A DNA stretch of 64,000 nt, taken from positions 1,116,001 through 1,180,000 of the forward strand of contig NZ_JAHOOZ010000001.1 in the NCBI RefSeq assembly GCF_019075875.1, in the 5' to 3' direction. How positions within the stretch are numbered: the first letter of the stretch is position 1; each line of letters starts with the position of its first letter. Made by a program: the position numbers and the translations under genes. The notes beneath the pieces were generated by a model. It saw only the letters and a list, made by a program, of their open reading frames with translations, was not told where the DNA came from and did not search any database. This document shows, piece after piece, positions 1-8,426 of the stretch. The DNA comes from Novosphingobium sp. G106. Lineage in GTDB: Bacteria > Pseudomonadota > Alphaproteobacteria > Sphingomonadales > Sphingomonadaceae.

Positions 1-500
1 CGCAGGGTGCTTCGGCGATGCTGGTCTACCTCGTGATCTACGTGGCGATGACGCTCGGTGGCTTCGTCTCGGTGCTGATGCTCAAGGATGCCGAGGGCAA
101 TCAGGTCGAGGCGATCTCCGACATTGCCGGCCTCGCGCGCGACCGCAAGGTGCTCGCGGCCTGCCTGGCGATGGTCATGTTCAGCCTTGCCGGCATCCCG
201 CCGCTGTTCGGTTTCTGGGGCAAGTTCGTCGTCTTCCAGGCGGCGGTCCAGGCGGGCCTCGTGCCGTTGGCCGCGATCGGTATCGCCGCCTCGGTGATCG
301 GCGCGTTCTACTACCTCAAGATCGTCAAGGTGATGTACTTCGACGAGCCGACGGGCATAGCCGTGGGCCGTAGCGACTGGGCGCACCAGGCGATCCTCGG
401 CGTGATGGCGCTGTTCATCTCGCCGCTCGGCTACCTGCTGACGAAATGGCTCGGCGGCCTGGCCGATACGGCCGCGACAGCCCTGTTCCACGCGGTGTGA
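1..500 (+). CDS. nuoN: NADH-quinone oxidoreductase subunit N, C-terminal part
   Basis: This is the 3' end of a gene that begins before the window; the frame is open from position 3. NuoN is a proton-pumping, antiporter-like membrane subunit of respiratory complex I. The visible 160-odd residues hold about four hydrophobic helices. They include the conserved run FSLAGIPPLFGFWGKFVVF and the following YYLKIVKVMYFDEP, both typical of the NuoN/Nqo14 C-terminal region. The stop codon overlaps the GTG start of birA, so the two are translationally linked. This matches the nuo-birA-coaX order common in sphingomonads. Confidence 0.93.
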   Translation, partial: QGASAMLVYLVIYVAMTLGGFVSVLMLKDAEGNQVEAISDIAGLARDRKVLAACLAMVMFSLAGIPPLFGFWGKFVVFQAAVQAGLVPLAAIGIAASVIGAFYYLKIVKVMYFDEPTGIAVGRSDWAHQAILGVMALFISPLGYLLTKWLGGLADTAATALFHAV

Positions 501-1204
501 TCGAGTACCTGGCCGAAACCGGATCGACCAGCGCCGATCTCGCCGCGCGGCTGCGTGGTGGCGACTTCGTGCCCGAAGGTCACTGGCTGGTTGCCGACCG
601 CCAGACCGCGGGGAAGGGCAGGCAGGGCCGCGACTGGTTCGACGGCGCGGGCAATTTCATGGGCTCGACCGTGGTCCACCAGCGCTTCGGCGATCCCGAC
701 CTGTCGTCGCTAGCTTTGGTCGTTGGGCTCGCGGTGCGCGAAGCCGTCGAAACGCGGCTTCCCATAGGCGAGCAGGTTAGGCTCAAGTGGCCCAACGACC
801 TGATGATCGGAACCGCCAAGCTTGCCGGCATCCTGTTGGAGCGAATGGCGGATAGCGTGATCATCGGCGTCGGCGTCAATCTCGCTTCAGCGCCCGAATT
901 GCCTGACCGAGAGACCGTTGCCCTGAACGCGCCGGACCGCGACGCCTTCGCCGCCGATCTTGCTCGCCAGTTCGACATCGAACTCGACCGCTGGCGCAGC
1001 TTCGGCTTCGCGCCGATCGTCCAGCGCTGGCTTGCCGCCGCCCATCCGCTCGGCACGCCGCTCAGCGTCGGCGAGCCCGGCGAGATTCCGCTGACTGGCA
1101 CTTTCGCCGGAATCAGCGAGGACGGCACGTTGCTGCTTCGCTTGGCGAGCGGCGAGACCCGTGTCATCCATGCGGGCGACGTCCGCCTCATCTCGGACTC
1201 GTAA
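497..1204 (+). CDS. birA: Biotin--[acetyl-CoA-carboxylase] ligase
   Basis: Biotin protein ligase activates biotin with ATP and transfers it to the lysine of biotin carboxyl carrier domains. The 235-aa product has the ligase motif KGRQGR (residues 40-45), which binds biotinyl-AMP, the KWPND motif (97-101), and a GVGVN segment near 125. It begins directly with the catalytic domain and lacks the N-terminal winged helix of E. coli BirA, so it should not act as a DNA-binding repressor. I chose GTG 497 because it overlaps the nuoN stop (GTGA) and gives the usual N-terminus. An upstream ATG at 446 would lie inside nuoN. Confidence 0.9.
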   Translation: MIEYLAETGSTSADLAARLRGGDFVPEGHWLVADRQTAGKGRQGRDWFDGAGNFMGSTVVHQRFGDPDLSSLALVVGLAVREAVETRLPIGEQVRLKWPNDLMIGTAKLAGILLERMADSVIIGVGVNLASAPELPDRETVALNAPDRDAFAADLARQFDIELDRWRSFGFAPIVQRWLAAAHPLGTPLSVGEPGEIPLTGTFAGISEDGTLLLRLASGETRVIHAGDVRLISDS

Positions 1205-1215
1205 GGAGCCCCGCC

Positions 1216-2010
1216 ATGCTTCTCGCCATCGACGCCGGCAATACCAACGTCGTCTTCGCGCTGTTCGACCTCAAGGCCGATGGCGACCGCAAGATCAAGG
1301 CGCGCTGGCGAATCGCCACGGACGCGCGCCGCACAGGCGACGAATATGCCGTCTGGCTGATGCAGTTGCTCGAGATCCGCGGGGTCAAGCGCGAGGAAAT
1401 CACCCAGATCATCGTCGCCACTGTCGTCCCGCGCGCGCTGCACAACATCGAGATTCTGGCGCGCAACTACTTCTTCCTCGAGCCGCTGATCGCGGGGCAG
1501 GGCGCGGCGAACTATGCCATCGACATCGACGTCGAGCAGCCCAGCTCGCTGGGTGCCGACCGTGCGGTCAATGCCATTGCTGCCCATGACAAGTATCCGG
1601 GCGATCTCATCGTCGTCGATTTCGGCACGGCCACCACCTTCGACGTGATCGACTTCAACGGCGCCTACAAGGGCGGCATCATCGCGCCGGGTGTCAATCT
1701 GTCGCTTGACGCGCTGGTCGGCAATACAGCCATGCTGCCGCGCATCGCCATGCGCGCGCCCGAGAGCAAGAGCGTCATCGGCCGCAATACCGAGGACCAG
1801 ATGCTGATCGGCGTGTTCTGGGGCTATGTTTCGCTGATGGAGGGCCTGATCGCCCGCATGCGCGAGCAGATCGGCCGCCCGGCCAAGGTCATTGCCACGG
1901 GCGGGCTTGCCGTTCTGTTCGATGAGGCTACGGACATATTCGACGCGGTCGATCCCGACCTGACGCTCGATGGCCTCGCACTGCTGGCCGGACGCGCGAA
2001 CGCGCCCTAA
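1216..2010 (+). CDS. coaX: Type III pantothenate kinase
   Basis: CoaX phosphorylates pantothenate, the first step of coenzyme A synthesis. The 264-aa protein belongs to the acetate and sugar kinase/Hsc70/actin (ASKHA) fold. It shows the phosphate-binding DAGNTN motif (residues 6-11), the GADR motif (113-116) and DFGTATTFD (135-143) with its conserved Asp and Thr residues. Length fits the family. An AGGAG-like ribosome site lies at 1203-1207. It starts 11 bp after birA and is followed 22 bp later by rnj, a conserved cofactor/RNA-decay neighbourhood in alphaproteobacteria. Type III kinases are insensitive to CoA feedback (family knowledge, not visible here). Confidence 0.95.
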   Translation: MLLAIDAGNTNVVFALFDLKADGDRKIKARWRIATDARRTGDEYAVWLMQLLEIRGVKREEITQIIVATVVPRALHNIEILARNYFFLEPLIAGQGAANYAIDIDVEQPSSLGADRAVNAIAAHDKYPGDLIVVDFGTATTFDVIDFNGAYKGGIIAPGVNLSLDALVGNTAMLPRIAMRAPESKSVIGRNTEDQMLIGVFWGYVSLMEGLIARMREQIGRPAKVIATGGLAVLFDEATDIFDAVDPDLTLDGLALLAGRANAP

Positions 2011-2032
2011 GGTCCTATGGGAATTCCAAGTA

Positions 2033-3667
2033 ATGAAACCCGGAAATGAGCTGATCTTCTGTGCCCTCGGCGGCTCGGGGGAGATCGGCATGAACGTCAA
2101 TCTCTACGGCTGCGACGGCAAGTGGCTGATGGTCGATCTCGGCATGACGTTCAGCGGGGCGGAATATCCGGGCGTGGATCTGGTCTTCGCCGATCTCGAA
2201 TTCATCGAACAGCGCCGCGACGACCTCGTCGGTATCGTTCTGACTCACGCGCATGAGGATCACATCGGCGCGGTGCCCTATTTCGCCGAAGAGCTGGGCG
2301 TGCCGTTCTATGCGACGCCGTTCACCGCCAAGCTCGTCGCGGCAAAGCTCGAAGAGGCGGGACTGCTCGGCAAGGTGGACTTGCGCGTCATCGACCATCT
2401 CGAGCCGTTCGACCTGTCGCACTTCACCATCCAATACCTGCCGCTGGCGCACTCGATCGCCGAGGGCAATGCGCTGCTGATCGACACGCCCTATGGCCGG
2501 ATCTTCCACACCGGCGATTGGAAGCTCGACGACGAGCCGCAGATCGGCGTGCCGACGACCTCGGAAGAACTCTGCGCGATCGGTGACGAGGGGGTCCTCG
2601 CGCTGGTCTGCGATTCGACCAACGTATTCAATCCCGAAGCCTCGGGTTCCGAAGGCGAGGTCTATCGTGGGCTGCTCGAGGAGGTCGGCAAGCACCGCGG
2701 CAAGCGCGTCGTGGTGACGACTTTCGCTTCCAACGTCGCGCGGCTGCAGACGCTGGGCGAAGTCGCGCGGGCTACGGGGCGCAAGCTCTGCGTGGCCGGG
2801 CGCTCGCTCGATCGCATGATCATGGCGAGCCAGGCCAGCGGCTATCTCGAGCACTTGCCCGACACGGTCGATTTCGGCCGGGCGATGGACCTGCCGCGCG
2901 GTGAAGTGCTGATCGTCGCCACGGGCGGGCAGGGCGAGCCGCGCGCGGCGATGTCGCGCATCGCCGAGGGCAATCATCAGATATCCCTGGAAGCCGGCGA
3001 CGTCGTGCTGTTCTCCAGCCGCCAGATTCCGGGCAACGAGATCGCCATCGGCCGCATCCAGAACCGGCTCGCCGATCGCGACATCACGATCGTCACCGAC
3101 CGCCAGAGCCCGATCCACGTCTCCGGCCACCCCGGGCGGCCCGAGCTCATGGCGCTCTATGGTTGGCTGCGACCTGAGATACTCGTTCCCGTCCACGGCG
3201 AGATCCGCCACATGCGCGAGCAGGCAAGGCTGGGTCGGACCTGCGGCATTCCCAAGGCGATTGACCAGAAGAACGGCGACCTCGTCCGCCTCGCTCCCGG
3301 CAAGCCGGGCAAGTTCGGCGAGGTGCGTGCCGGACGCCTGGTGCTCGACGGTGACATCATAGCCGCGGCCGATGGCGACGCCATGGTCATGCGCCGCCGG
3401 CTCGCGCACAACGGCATGGTGACCGTTGCGGTGGGGCCGGACGGTCGCATCGCTATTGCCGGCCTCGGCCTGCCGCTCGACGAGGACTACGACCAGTTCG
3501 TCGAAGAGGCCTGCGTCGATGTCGCCAAGGCGCTTTCCAAGCTCAAGGGCGCGGCCGCGCGCGATAAGGCCGAGCGGACCGAAGCGGCGCGCCTCGCGGC
3601 CCGCCGCGCCGCGCAGCGCTGGTCGGGCAAGAAGCCCCAGGTCCAAGTGCTGCTGCTGGAAGACTAA
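2033..3667 (+). CDS. rnj: Ribonuclease J
   Basis: RNase J is a cytoplasmic metallo-beta-lactamase-fold ribonuclease with 5'-3' exonuclease and endonuclease activity on mRNA and rRNA precursors. The 544-aa product carries the zinc motif THAHEDH (residues 71-77). Further metal-binding and beta-CASP motifs include LPLAHSIAEG, the HTGDWK segment, VCDSTN, and HVSGHPGRPE near the C-terminal catalytic core. The ATG at 2033 gives the standard N-terminus (MKPGNELIFCALGG); frames upstream of it run back into coaX. The last 50 residues are rich in Arg, Ala and Lys, which may help RNA binding. Confidence 0.93.
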   Translation: MKPGNELIFCALGGSGEIGMNVNLYGCDGKWLMVDLGMTFSGAEYPGVDLVFADLEFIEQRRDDLVGIVLTHAHEDHIGAVPYFAEELGVPFYATPFTAKLVAAKLEEAGLLGKVDLRVIDHLEPFDLSHFTIQYLPLAHSIAEGNALLIDTPYGRIFHTGDWKLDDEPQIGVPTTSEELCAIGDEGVLALVCDSTNVFNPEASGSEGEVYRGLLEEVGKHRGKRVVVTTFASNVARLQTLGEVARATGRKLCVAGRSLDRMIMASQASGYLEHLPDTVDFGRAMDLPRGEVLIVATGGQGEPRAAMSRIAEGNHQISLEAGDVVLFSSRQIPGNEIAIGRIQNRLADRDITIVTDRQSPIHVSGHPGRPELMALYGWLRPEILVPVHGEIRHMREQARLGRTCGIPKAIDQKNGDLVRLAPGKPGKFGEVRAGRLVLDGDIIAAADGDAMVMRRRLAHNGMVTVAVGPDGRIAIAGLGLPLDEDYDQFVEEACVDVAKALSKLKGAAARDKAERTEAARLAARRAAQRWSGKKPQVQVLLLED

Positions 3668-3681
3668 AGACAGGCTCAACC

Positions 3682-3969
3682 GTGAAAATCACTTCGATCA
3701 TCGCCATCTTTACGCTGTTCTGGGTGCTCAGCGCTTTCCTGGTCATGCCGTTCGGGGTGCGGACGCACGAGGAGGCGGGGATCGAGAAGGTTCCCGGCCA
3801 GGCAGACAGCGCGCCGGCCAATTTCAGCGCGCGGCGGATTTGCATCCGCGCGACGGTGCTGGCGGTGGTGCTGTTCGGCGCGTTCTACCTGAACTACGTC
3901 AACGAGTGGATTCTGCCGCAGGATCTCGACTTCTTCACTCCGCGCAATCTGGATGGCGGGCGCGGGTGA
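3682..3969 (+). CDS. DUF1467 family small inner-membrane protein
   Basis: A 95-aa protein with a GTG start and two predicted membrane helices (about residues 5-24 and 57-76). Between them is a polar loop containing the family-typical PFGVRTHEE motif. It matches the DUF1467 pattern found throughout alphaproteobacteria, usually just downstream of rnj, as here (14-bp gap). No biochemical role is established for the family. The C-terminus ends in a short periplasmic or cytoplasmic tail. It is probably the last gene of the nuo-rnj transcription block, since an inverted repeat follows and the next gene is convergent. Confidence 0.82.
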   Translation: MKITSIIAIFTLFWVLSAFLVMPFGVRTHEEAGIEKVPGQADSAPANFSARRICIRATVLAVVLFGAFYLNYVNEWILPQDLDFFTPRNLDGGRG

Positions 3970-3983
3970 GCTTTGCGCTTGTG

Positions 3984-4052
3984 CTCCGACAAGCTCCGCA
4001 TGAGCGGATGTTGTTCTAGGACCGAGACCCGCTCATCCTGAGCTTGTCGAAG
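3984..4052. repeat. Imperfect inverted repeat, dispersed-repeat-like, between convergent genes
   Basis: Two arms of about 24 bases (3984-4007 and 4029-4052) are nearly reverse-complementary. Each contains the GAGCTTGTCG/CGACAAGCTC core that recurs as an intergenic repeat in many sphingomonad genomes (general knowledge). It sits between the + strand DUF1467 gene and the convergent TipN-like gene, so it could work as a bidirectional transcription terminator. There is no T-tract. Confidence 0.65.
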
Positions 4053-4067
4053 GATTGCCGCGCGCCG

Positions 4068-6776
4068 CTAGCTCCGCAGGCGCTGGATTGCCTGGGCGAG
4101 TGCGACGTAGAGTTTGCCCATGTCCGAGGACAGCAGCGTAACGCTCATCGCCTGGCCGTCGCGAGCCGAGAGAACCTGGCGCAGCATCGCTTCGAAATCG
4201 TGGATGTAGCGGCTGACGTGCTCATGGAAATCGCGGTCGCGCTCGTAGATCTGCACGATTGCCTTGGCCTCGGCATTGTCGACCAGGCTTACCGCGCGGC
4301 GTGTGAAGATGCCGCGGTCGCCGCGCAGGTATGAAGTCCAGGCGGTGTCGGCGACGTCGGTCGACAGCGCCTTGGCAATATCGATGGCGTTCGAATTCAA
4401 GGATTCGGTGATCAGCGCGACGCGGCGGGTGAAGTCATTGTCGACCTGCTCCTCGGCGCGCTGGCGGGCGTGGGCCACGCGGCTTTCGAGGTTGCCGGCT
4501 AGTTCGTTGACCTTGCCGAGCTGGTCGCGCAGCTGCATCGCAGCCTCGCGGCTGATCGAGGCGGCCTGGGTGACCGCCTGTTCCAGCTGGCCGGCGGTCT
4601 GGGCAGCGCTGGCGCGCATCGCCTGGTCGAGCGCCGCGGCGCTCTGGCTGCCGAGCTGCTGGGCGAGGGCGTTGACGGTGTTGCTGCCGTTCTCGCCGAA
4701 AGTCTCGATGGCGAACTGGGTCGAGCGGGTCAGCTCTTCGAGCGCGGCCGTAAGCTGCGCACGCGTCGTCTCGGTCAATTGGCTGGTCTGGCCGGCGATG
4801 GCGTCGAGCTGGCCGCGCAGACCGGTCAGCGTGTCGCCGTGGAGCGCGCCGGCCTTTTCGAGCTCGGCCTGGAGCGCCGAAAGCTCGCCGTAGCTGCGCT
4901 GCAACGTGCCGTTCGCGGTTTCGATGGTATCGGCCAAATGGGCGCCGCGTGCATCGGTTTCCTGCGCTGCCTCGCGCAGTGCGATCATCCGCGCCTCGAT
5001 CGCCGAAAGCTGGTCATCGGTCCTAAGCAGCGCCTGCGGTAGCTGTTCGCTGCTCTGCTTGTGGCTGGCCTGGATCAGCTCGAGCAGGCGGACCGAACTG
5101 TCGGTGAGCCCGGCGATCTCGCCTTCGGTGCCGGCCAGGGCGAGGCGGCTCGCGGCAAGGCGTTCGGTCAGCGTGTCCAGGCTGGCGGCGAGCGAGGCCT
5201 GAGCGGCGCTGCCATGTGCAGCAATCGCGGTGGCGCGCGTCTCGAACTCGGCAAGCTGTGCGGCGATGGCCTCCGCCTGGGCGGCGATCTCCGCACCCTG
5301 CGCGGCGTGGCGCGTGCGACGCTCGGTCATTTCCGCGTCGATCGCCGTCAGACGCTCGCGCATCTCCTGGGCGGAAGCCTGGTCGATCTCGCCGTGGCGT
5401 TCGCGGCGCGTGATCGCAGCCTCGTCGAGCGAGGCGAAGTGATCGCGCATCCGGGCCGCGGCGGCTTCCTCGGCCGCGGCGGTTTCGGCGTGGCGCTGAG
5501 CGATTTCCCGGGTGAAGCGGGCGGCCTGTTCCAGGGCTTCGCGCTCGTACCGGGCGATGTCGTTGCCGATCGAGCCGATCCGCGCCTGGCTGGCCTCGAT
5601 GGCTTCGGCTTCGGCCTCCTGCAGCGCGACGAGCGCGCTTTGCAGTTCTTCCTTCATCCGCGTGACGCCGGCCTGCCAGCCTTCGAGCGCGCGGGTCTCG
5701 CCGTCGCGCAGGGCCCGCGAGATCGAGGTGCCTTCCTCGCGCAGGGCCGAGAGGCGCGCGCGCATCGAGGTCAGGCTTTCCGCCTCGTCGGCATCGAGCC
5801 GGGTGCGCGTCTGTTCGAGCTCCTCCGCCATCGCCGAGGCGCGGGTGCGGACCGCGGCGAGCGCCTCGACCTCGTGGTGTTCGAGCTGGTTGCGGAACTC
5901 GGCGCCGCGTTCGCGGAATTCGGCGAAGCGCTCGGCGGAAAGGTTGGCGAACTGCTCGGCCTGGTTCGTGAACTCGCCGATCGTCTCGTCGACCAGGTTG
6001 CGCAGGATCTGCACCTGGCGCTCGCTGGCCTGGCCGAATTCATTCAGCTTGCGGAAGCCGATGATCATGTCCTGCAACTGCGCATGGGCGGTGCGGCCGG
6101 CGTTGCCGATATTATTGGTGACGTCCTTGGCCGAGCTGGCGATGACCGGCAGCTGGCCGCGCAGCTTCTCCATGTTGTCGAGCGCAGCGGCGCTCACCGT
6201 GCCGATGGTCTCGACGCGGGCATGATTGTCGCGGATCAGTCCCTGCAGGCGATCGGCTTCGGTCGAGAGCTTGTCGGCGGCGAGGCGGCCCAGGGTCTCG
6301 AGATCGCGCGACTGCGCGGCGATGAACTCGCGCGCGAGGCTGAGCTCGCGGTTGACCGTCGACAGCCGCGTTTCGAGCAGTGCCGATTCATCGGACAGGA
6401 GGCGCGCGACTTGGCCGAAGCGCACTCCCTCGCGCCGGCTGTTGCGCATTGCGATCAGCCAGATCACGGCGAGCAGCACCACCGGAACGGTCCAGTCGCG
6501 GATCAGCTCGATCCATTGCCCAGGCGTCGTCGCAGCGGTCAGCCGGCCCTGCATTGCCCAGACGTAGAAGCCGCTCCAGGCGATCAGCAGGGCGACGCCC
6601 AGCGCCGGCAGCAGCCAGCCGCCCGGCGACGGGGAGGCAGGTTCCTCAACCTCCACGGCATCCCACTCGGGCGCGGAGGCGGCAACCTCGTGGCTCTCTT
6701 CGGTGAGCAGGATTTCGTCGTCCGCAGCGCTGGCGTTTGCGGCGTCGAAGGCGATGATGCGATTTCCCCCGGACAT
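4068..6776 (-). CDS. Large two-TM coiled-coil membrane protein, TipN-like architecture
   Basis: The 902-aa protein has an acidic N-terminus, two closely spaced membrane helices (about residues 54-74 and 95-110), then some 650 residues of Ala/Glu/Gln-rich heptad coiled coil. It ends in a compact non-coiled C-terminal domain of about 120 residues (for example WTSYLRGDRGIFTRRAV and LLSSDMGKLYVALAQAIQRL). Size and layout match TipN, the Caulobacter new-pole landmark protein (two N-terminal TMs plus a long coiled coil). The name rests on architecture and remembered C-terminal similarity, not an alignment. It is divergent from the Hpt-like gene at 6847 across 70 bp. Alternatives are a generic chemotaxis-receptor-like or scaffold protein. 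Confidence 0.62.
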   Translation of the reverse strand: MSGGNRIIAFDAANASAADDEILLTEESHEVAASAPEWDAVEVEEPASPSPGGWLLPALGVALLIAWSGFYVWAMQGRLTAATTPGQWIELIRDWTVPVVLLAVIWLIAMRNSRREGVRFGQVARLLSDESALLETRLSTVNRELSLAREFIAAQSRDLETLGRLAADKLSTEADRLQGLIRDNHARVETIGTVSAAALDNMEKLRGQLPVIASSAKDVTNNIGNAGRTAHAQLQDMIIGFRKLNEFGQASERQVQILRNLVDETIGEFTNQAEQFANLSAERFAEFRERGAEFRNQLEHHEVEALAAVRTRASAMAEELEQTRTRLDADEAESLTSMRARLSALREEGTSISRALRDGETRALEGWQAGVTRMKEELQSALVALQEAEAEAIEASQARIGSIGNDIARYEREALEQAARFTREIAQRHAETAAAEEAAAARMRDHFASLDEAAITRRERHGEIDQASAQEMRERLTAIDAEMTERRTRHAAQGAEIAAQAEAIAAQLAEFETRATAIAAHGSAAQASLAASLDTLTERLAASRLALAGTEGEIAGLTDSSVRLLELIQASHKQSSEQLPQALLRTDDQLSAIEARMIALREAAQETDARGAHLADTIETANGTLQRSYGELSALQAELEKAGALHGDTLTGLRGQLDAIAGQTSQLTETTRAQLTAALEELTRSTQFAIETFGENGSNTVNALAQQLGSQSAAALDQAMRASAAQTAGQLEQAVTQAASISREAAMQLRDQLGKVNELAGNLESRVAHARQRAEEQVDNDFTRRVALITESLNSNAIDIAKALSTDVADTAWTSYLRGDRGIFTRRAVSLVDNAEAKAIVQIYERDRDFHEHVSRYIHDFEAMLRQVLSARDGQAMSVTLLSSDMGKLYVALAQAIQRLRS

Positions 6777-6846
6777 CCCGCTTAAATACCACGCTTATGC
6801 ACGGGAGAAACCCTGCTTTAACCTAATTCCGATAGCCCCCCTGTGG

Positions 6847-7149
6847 ATGGCTTACGAAGCAGGTGCCCTCGATGCGACGATTTCCGCGGCCGCCGGAGAC
6901 GATCCGGCGCTGTTCGCTGAGCTGCGCGTGGCCTTCATCGAAAGCCTGTCGCGCCAGGTAGACCTGCTCCGCCGTGCGCGTTGCGACGGCAACTGGCAGG
7001 TCGCGGCGATGCGGCTCAAGGGCCTCGCTTCGAGCTTCAATGCCGAGCCCCTGATACTTTTGGCCAACGAAGCGATCGAGGCCGCCCCGGGCGATCCGGT
7101 CGCGGTCCGCCGGATTCAGACCTTTCTCGACGAGTTTTCGGCCAATTAG
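6847..7149 (+). CDS. Hpt-domain-like protein lacking the phosphorylatable histidine
   Basis: A 100-aa soluble helical protein. Residues 20-80 look like a histidine phosphotransfer four-helix bundle: a helix ending in LLRRARCDGNW, then VAAMRLKGLASSFNAEPL, which lines up with the Hpt signature AHxLKGxAxxxGA. In this alignment the phospho-accepting His is Met55, so phosphotransfer is not expected. It could be a binding-only domain. The ATG at 6847 is the first start that excludes the 5' region of the divergent TipN-like gene. No clear Shine-Dalgarno is visible. It is the first of four same-strand genes running to 10816. Confidence 0.6.
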   Translation: MAYEAGALDATISAAAGDDPALFAELRVAFIESLSRQVDLLRRARCDGNWQVAAMRLKGLASSFNAEPLILLANEAIEAAPGDPVAVRRIQTFLDEFSAN

Positions 7150-7224
7150 CTAGCCAAGCTTGGCACTCGCCGCCGCTTTCCCTAGAAGCTACGGCCTGCC
7201 GGGAGAAGCCAGCTGCGCGTTGCC

Positions 7225-8424
7225 TTGCTTGTCATGATGGAACCCGCGGGGACCGGCCAGCCGGCGCCGCGTGCATTCCTGCGCGTCGGCGGGGCGACAT
7301 TGGCGCGGCATCAGCTGGGGATCGCGCTGGCGCTAGAATGCCAGCGCGTGATCTGTGTCGCGCGCGATGTCACCCAGCCGATCATCGCCCTGCAGCACGA
7401 GGCCGAGCGCGCCGGGGTGCGGCTGCACGTGATTCCGGGGCCGCGCGCGCTGGCCGGGCTCGTCACGGCCAATGACGAACTGGTTGTTTTCACCGAAGGC
7501 TTGCTGGCCGCGCCGCAGGAAGCGGTCGGCCTGCTCGAGGCGGGGCATTCGGTGCTCGTCCAGCCGATCGAGAGCGGGCTTGCCGCGGGTTTCGAGCGGA
7601 TCGATCTCAATCACGCTGCCGCGGGCGCGATCCGCATTCCCGGCCGCCTTGTCGATGGTCTCGCCGACTTGCCGCCCGATTGCGACATCCCTTCGGCACT
7701 GACCCGGATCGCGCTGCAATCGGGCATCGCCATGCAGACGGTGCCCGCCGCGGCGCGCGAGGGTGCCCGCTGGAAGCTCGTGCGCGACGAGGTCGAGGCG
7801 CACGCCATCGAGGGTGCCTGGATCCGCCTGCACATGGGCGAGGGCGAGATGCCGACGCCCGGGATACTGCTGTCGCGGCTCGGCATCCTGGCGCTGGGCC
7901 CGTCGCTGCTTCACGCCGGCAGCGGCGGCGGCCTGGTGGCGCTGGGGGCGCTGGCGGTGATGCTGCTGGCTTTGGCTGCGGGTTGGCTCGGCTATGCCTC
8001 GATGGCGCTGCTGCTCTGCGCCGCCGCCTGGACGCTGCGCCGCGCTTCGGGGCTGCTGGAGCGTGTCGAGCACGATTCGCTCAACTTGCGCAAGAGCGGG
8101 CTTTCGAGCGAGCAGGTGCTGGGCTGGCTGCTCGACATCGAGCTCATCGCACTGATTGCCTGGAGCACGCCGCTACCCGAATGGGAAACGGTGCTGTCGC
8201 GCGTCTTTCCGCCGTTCATGCTGCTCGTCCTGACCCGTTTTCTGCCGCGCGTGCTGCTGCGCGGGTGGATCGCGTGGCTCGAGGATCGCGCGCTGCTGGC
8301 CCTGCTGCTGGCGCTGGCGGCAGTGTTCGGCGTGCTGGTGCCTGCGGTTCAGGTGCTCACCATGCTGCTCGCGCTGGCAGCATTGCTGCTTTCGGCCGGC
8401 AAGTCGCAGCTAACGCGGGTTTAA
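7225..8424 (+). CDS. Nucleotidyltransferase-like domain fused to a multi-pass membrane domain
   Basis: A 399-aa protein of uncertain function. The first 190 residues resemble a degenerate NTP-transferase fold (GxG-rich start AGTGQPAPRAFLRVGG, as in sugar-1-P nucleotidyltransferases). The rest contains about six hydrophobic helices (from about residue 220 to the end). The layout recalls fused inositol-1-P cytidylyltransferase/CDP-alcohol phosphotransferases. However, the D-G-AR-G-D-D signature of CDP-alcohol phosphotransferases is absent, so that activity is not supported. The start is uncertain: TTG 7225 is used, but CTG 7213 has a better-spaced GGGAGAAG upstream. It lies 75 bp after the Hpt-like gene and 2 bp before the next gene. 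Confidence 0.6.
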   Translation: MLVMMEPAGTGQPAPRAFLRVGGATLARHQLGIALALECQRVICVARDVTQPIIALQHEAERAGVRLHVIPGPRALAGLVTANDELVVFTEGLLAAPQEAVGLLEAGHSVLVQPIESGLAAGFERIDLNHAAAGAIRIPGRLVDGLADLPPDCDIPSALTRIALQSGIAMQTVPAAAREGARWKLVRDEVEAHAIEGAWIRLHMGEGEMPTPGILLSRLGILALGPSLLHAGSGGGLVALGALAVMLLALAAGWLGYASMALLLCAAAWTLRRASGLLERVEHDSLNLRKSGLSSEQVLGWLLDIELIALIAWSTPLPEWETVLSRVFPPFMLLVLTRFLPRVLLRGWIAWLEDRALLALLLALAAVFGVLVPAVQVLTMLLALAALLLSAGKSQLTRV

Positions 8425-8426
8425 CC

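Noticed and set aside
580-2100. Long open frame on the minus strand across birA and coaX
   Set aside because: Both plus-strand genes have clear family motifs; the antisense product has none.
5061-6785. Long open frame on the plus strand opposite the TipN-like gene
   Set aside because: It is an antisense shadow of a high-GC gene: amino-acid composition is Gly/Arg/Ala-rich without motifs, and it lacks a plausible ribosome site.
7225-8424. CDP-alcohol phosphatidyltransferase activity
   Set aside because: The family's conserved Asp/Gly/Ala-Arg signature is not present in the membrane domain.
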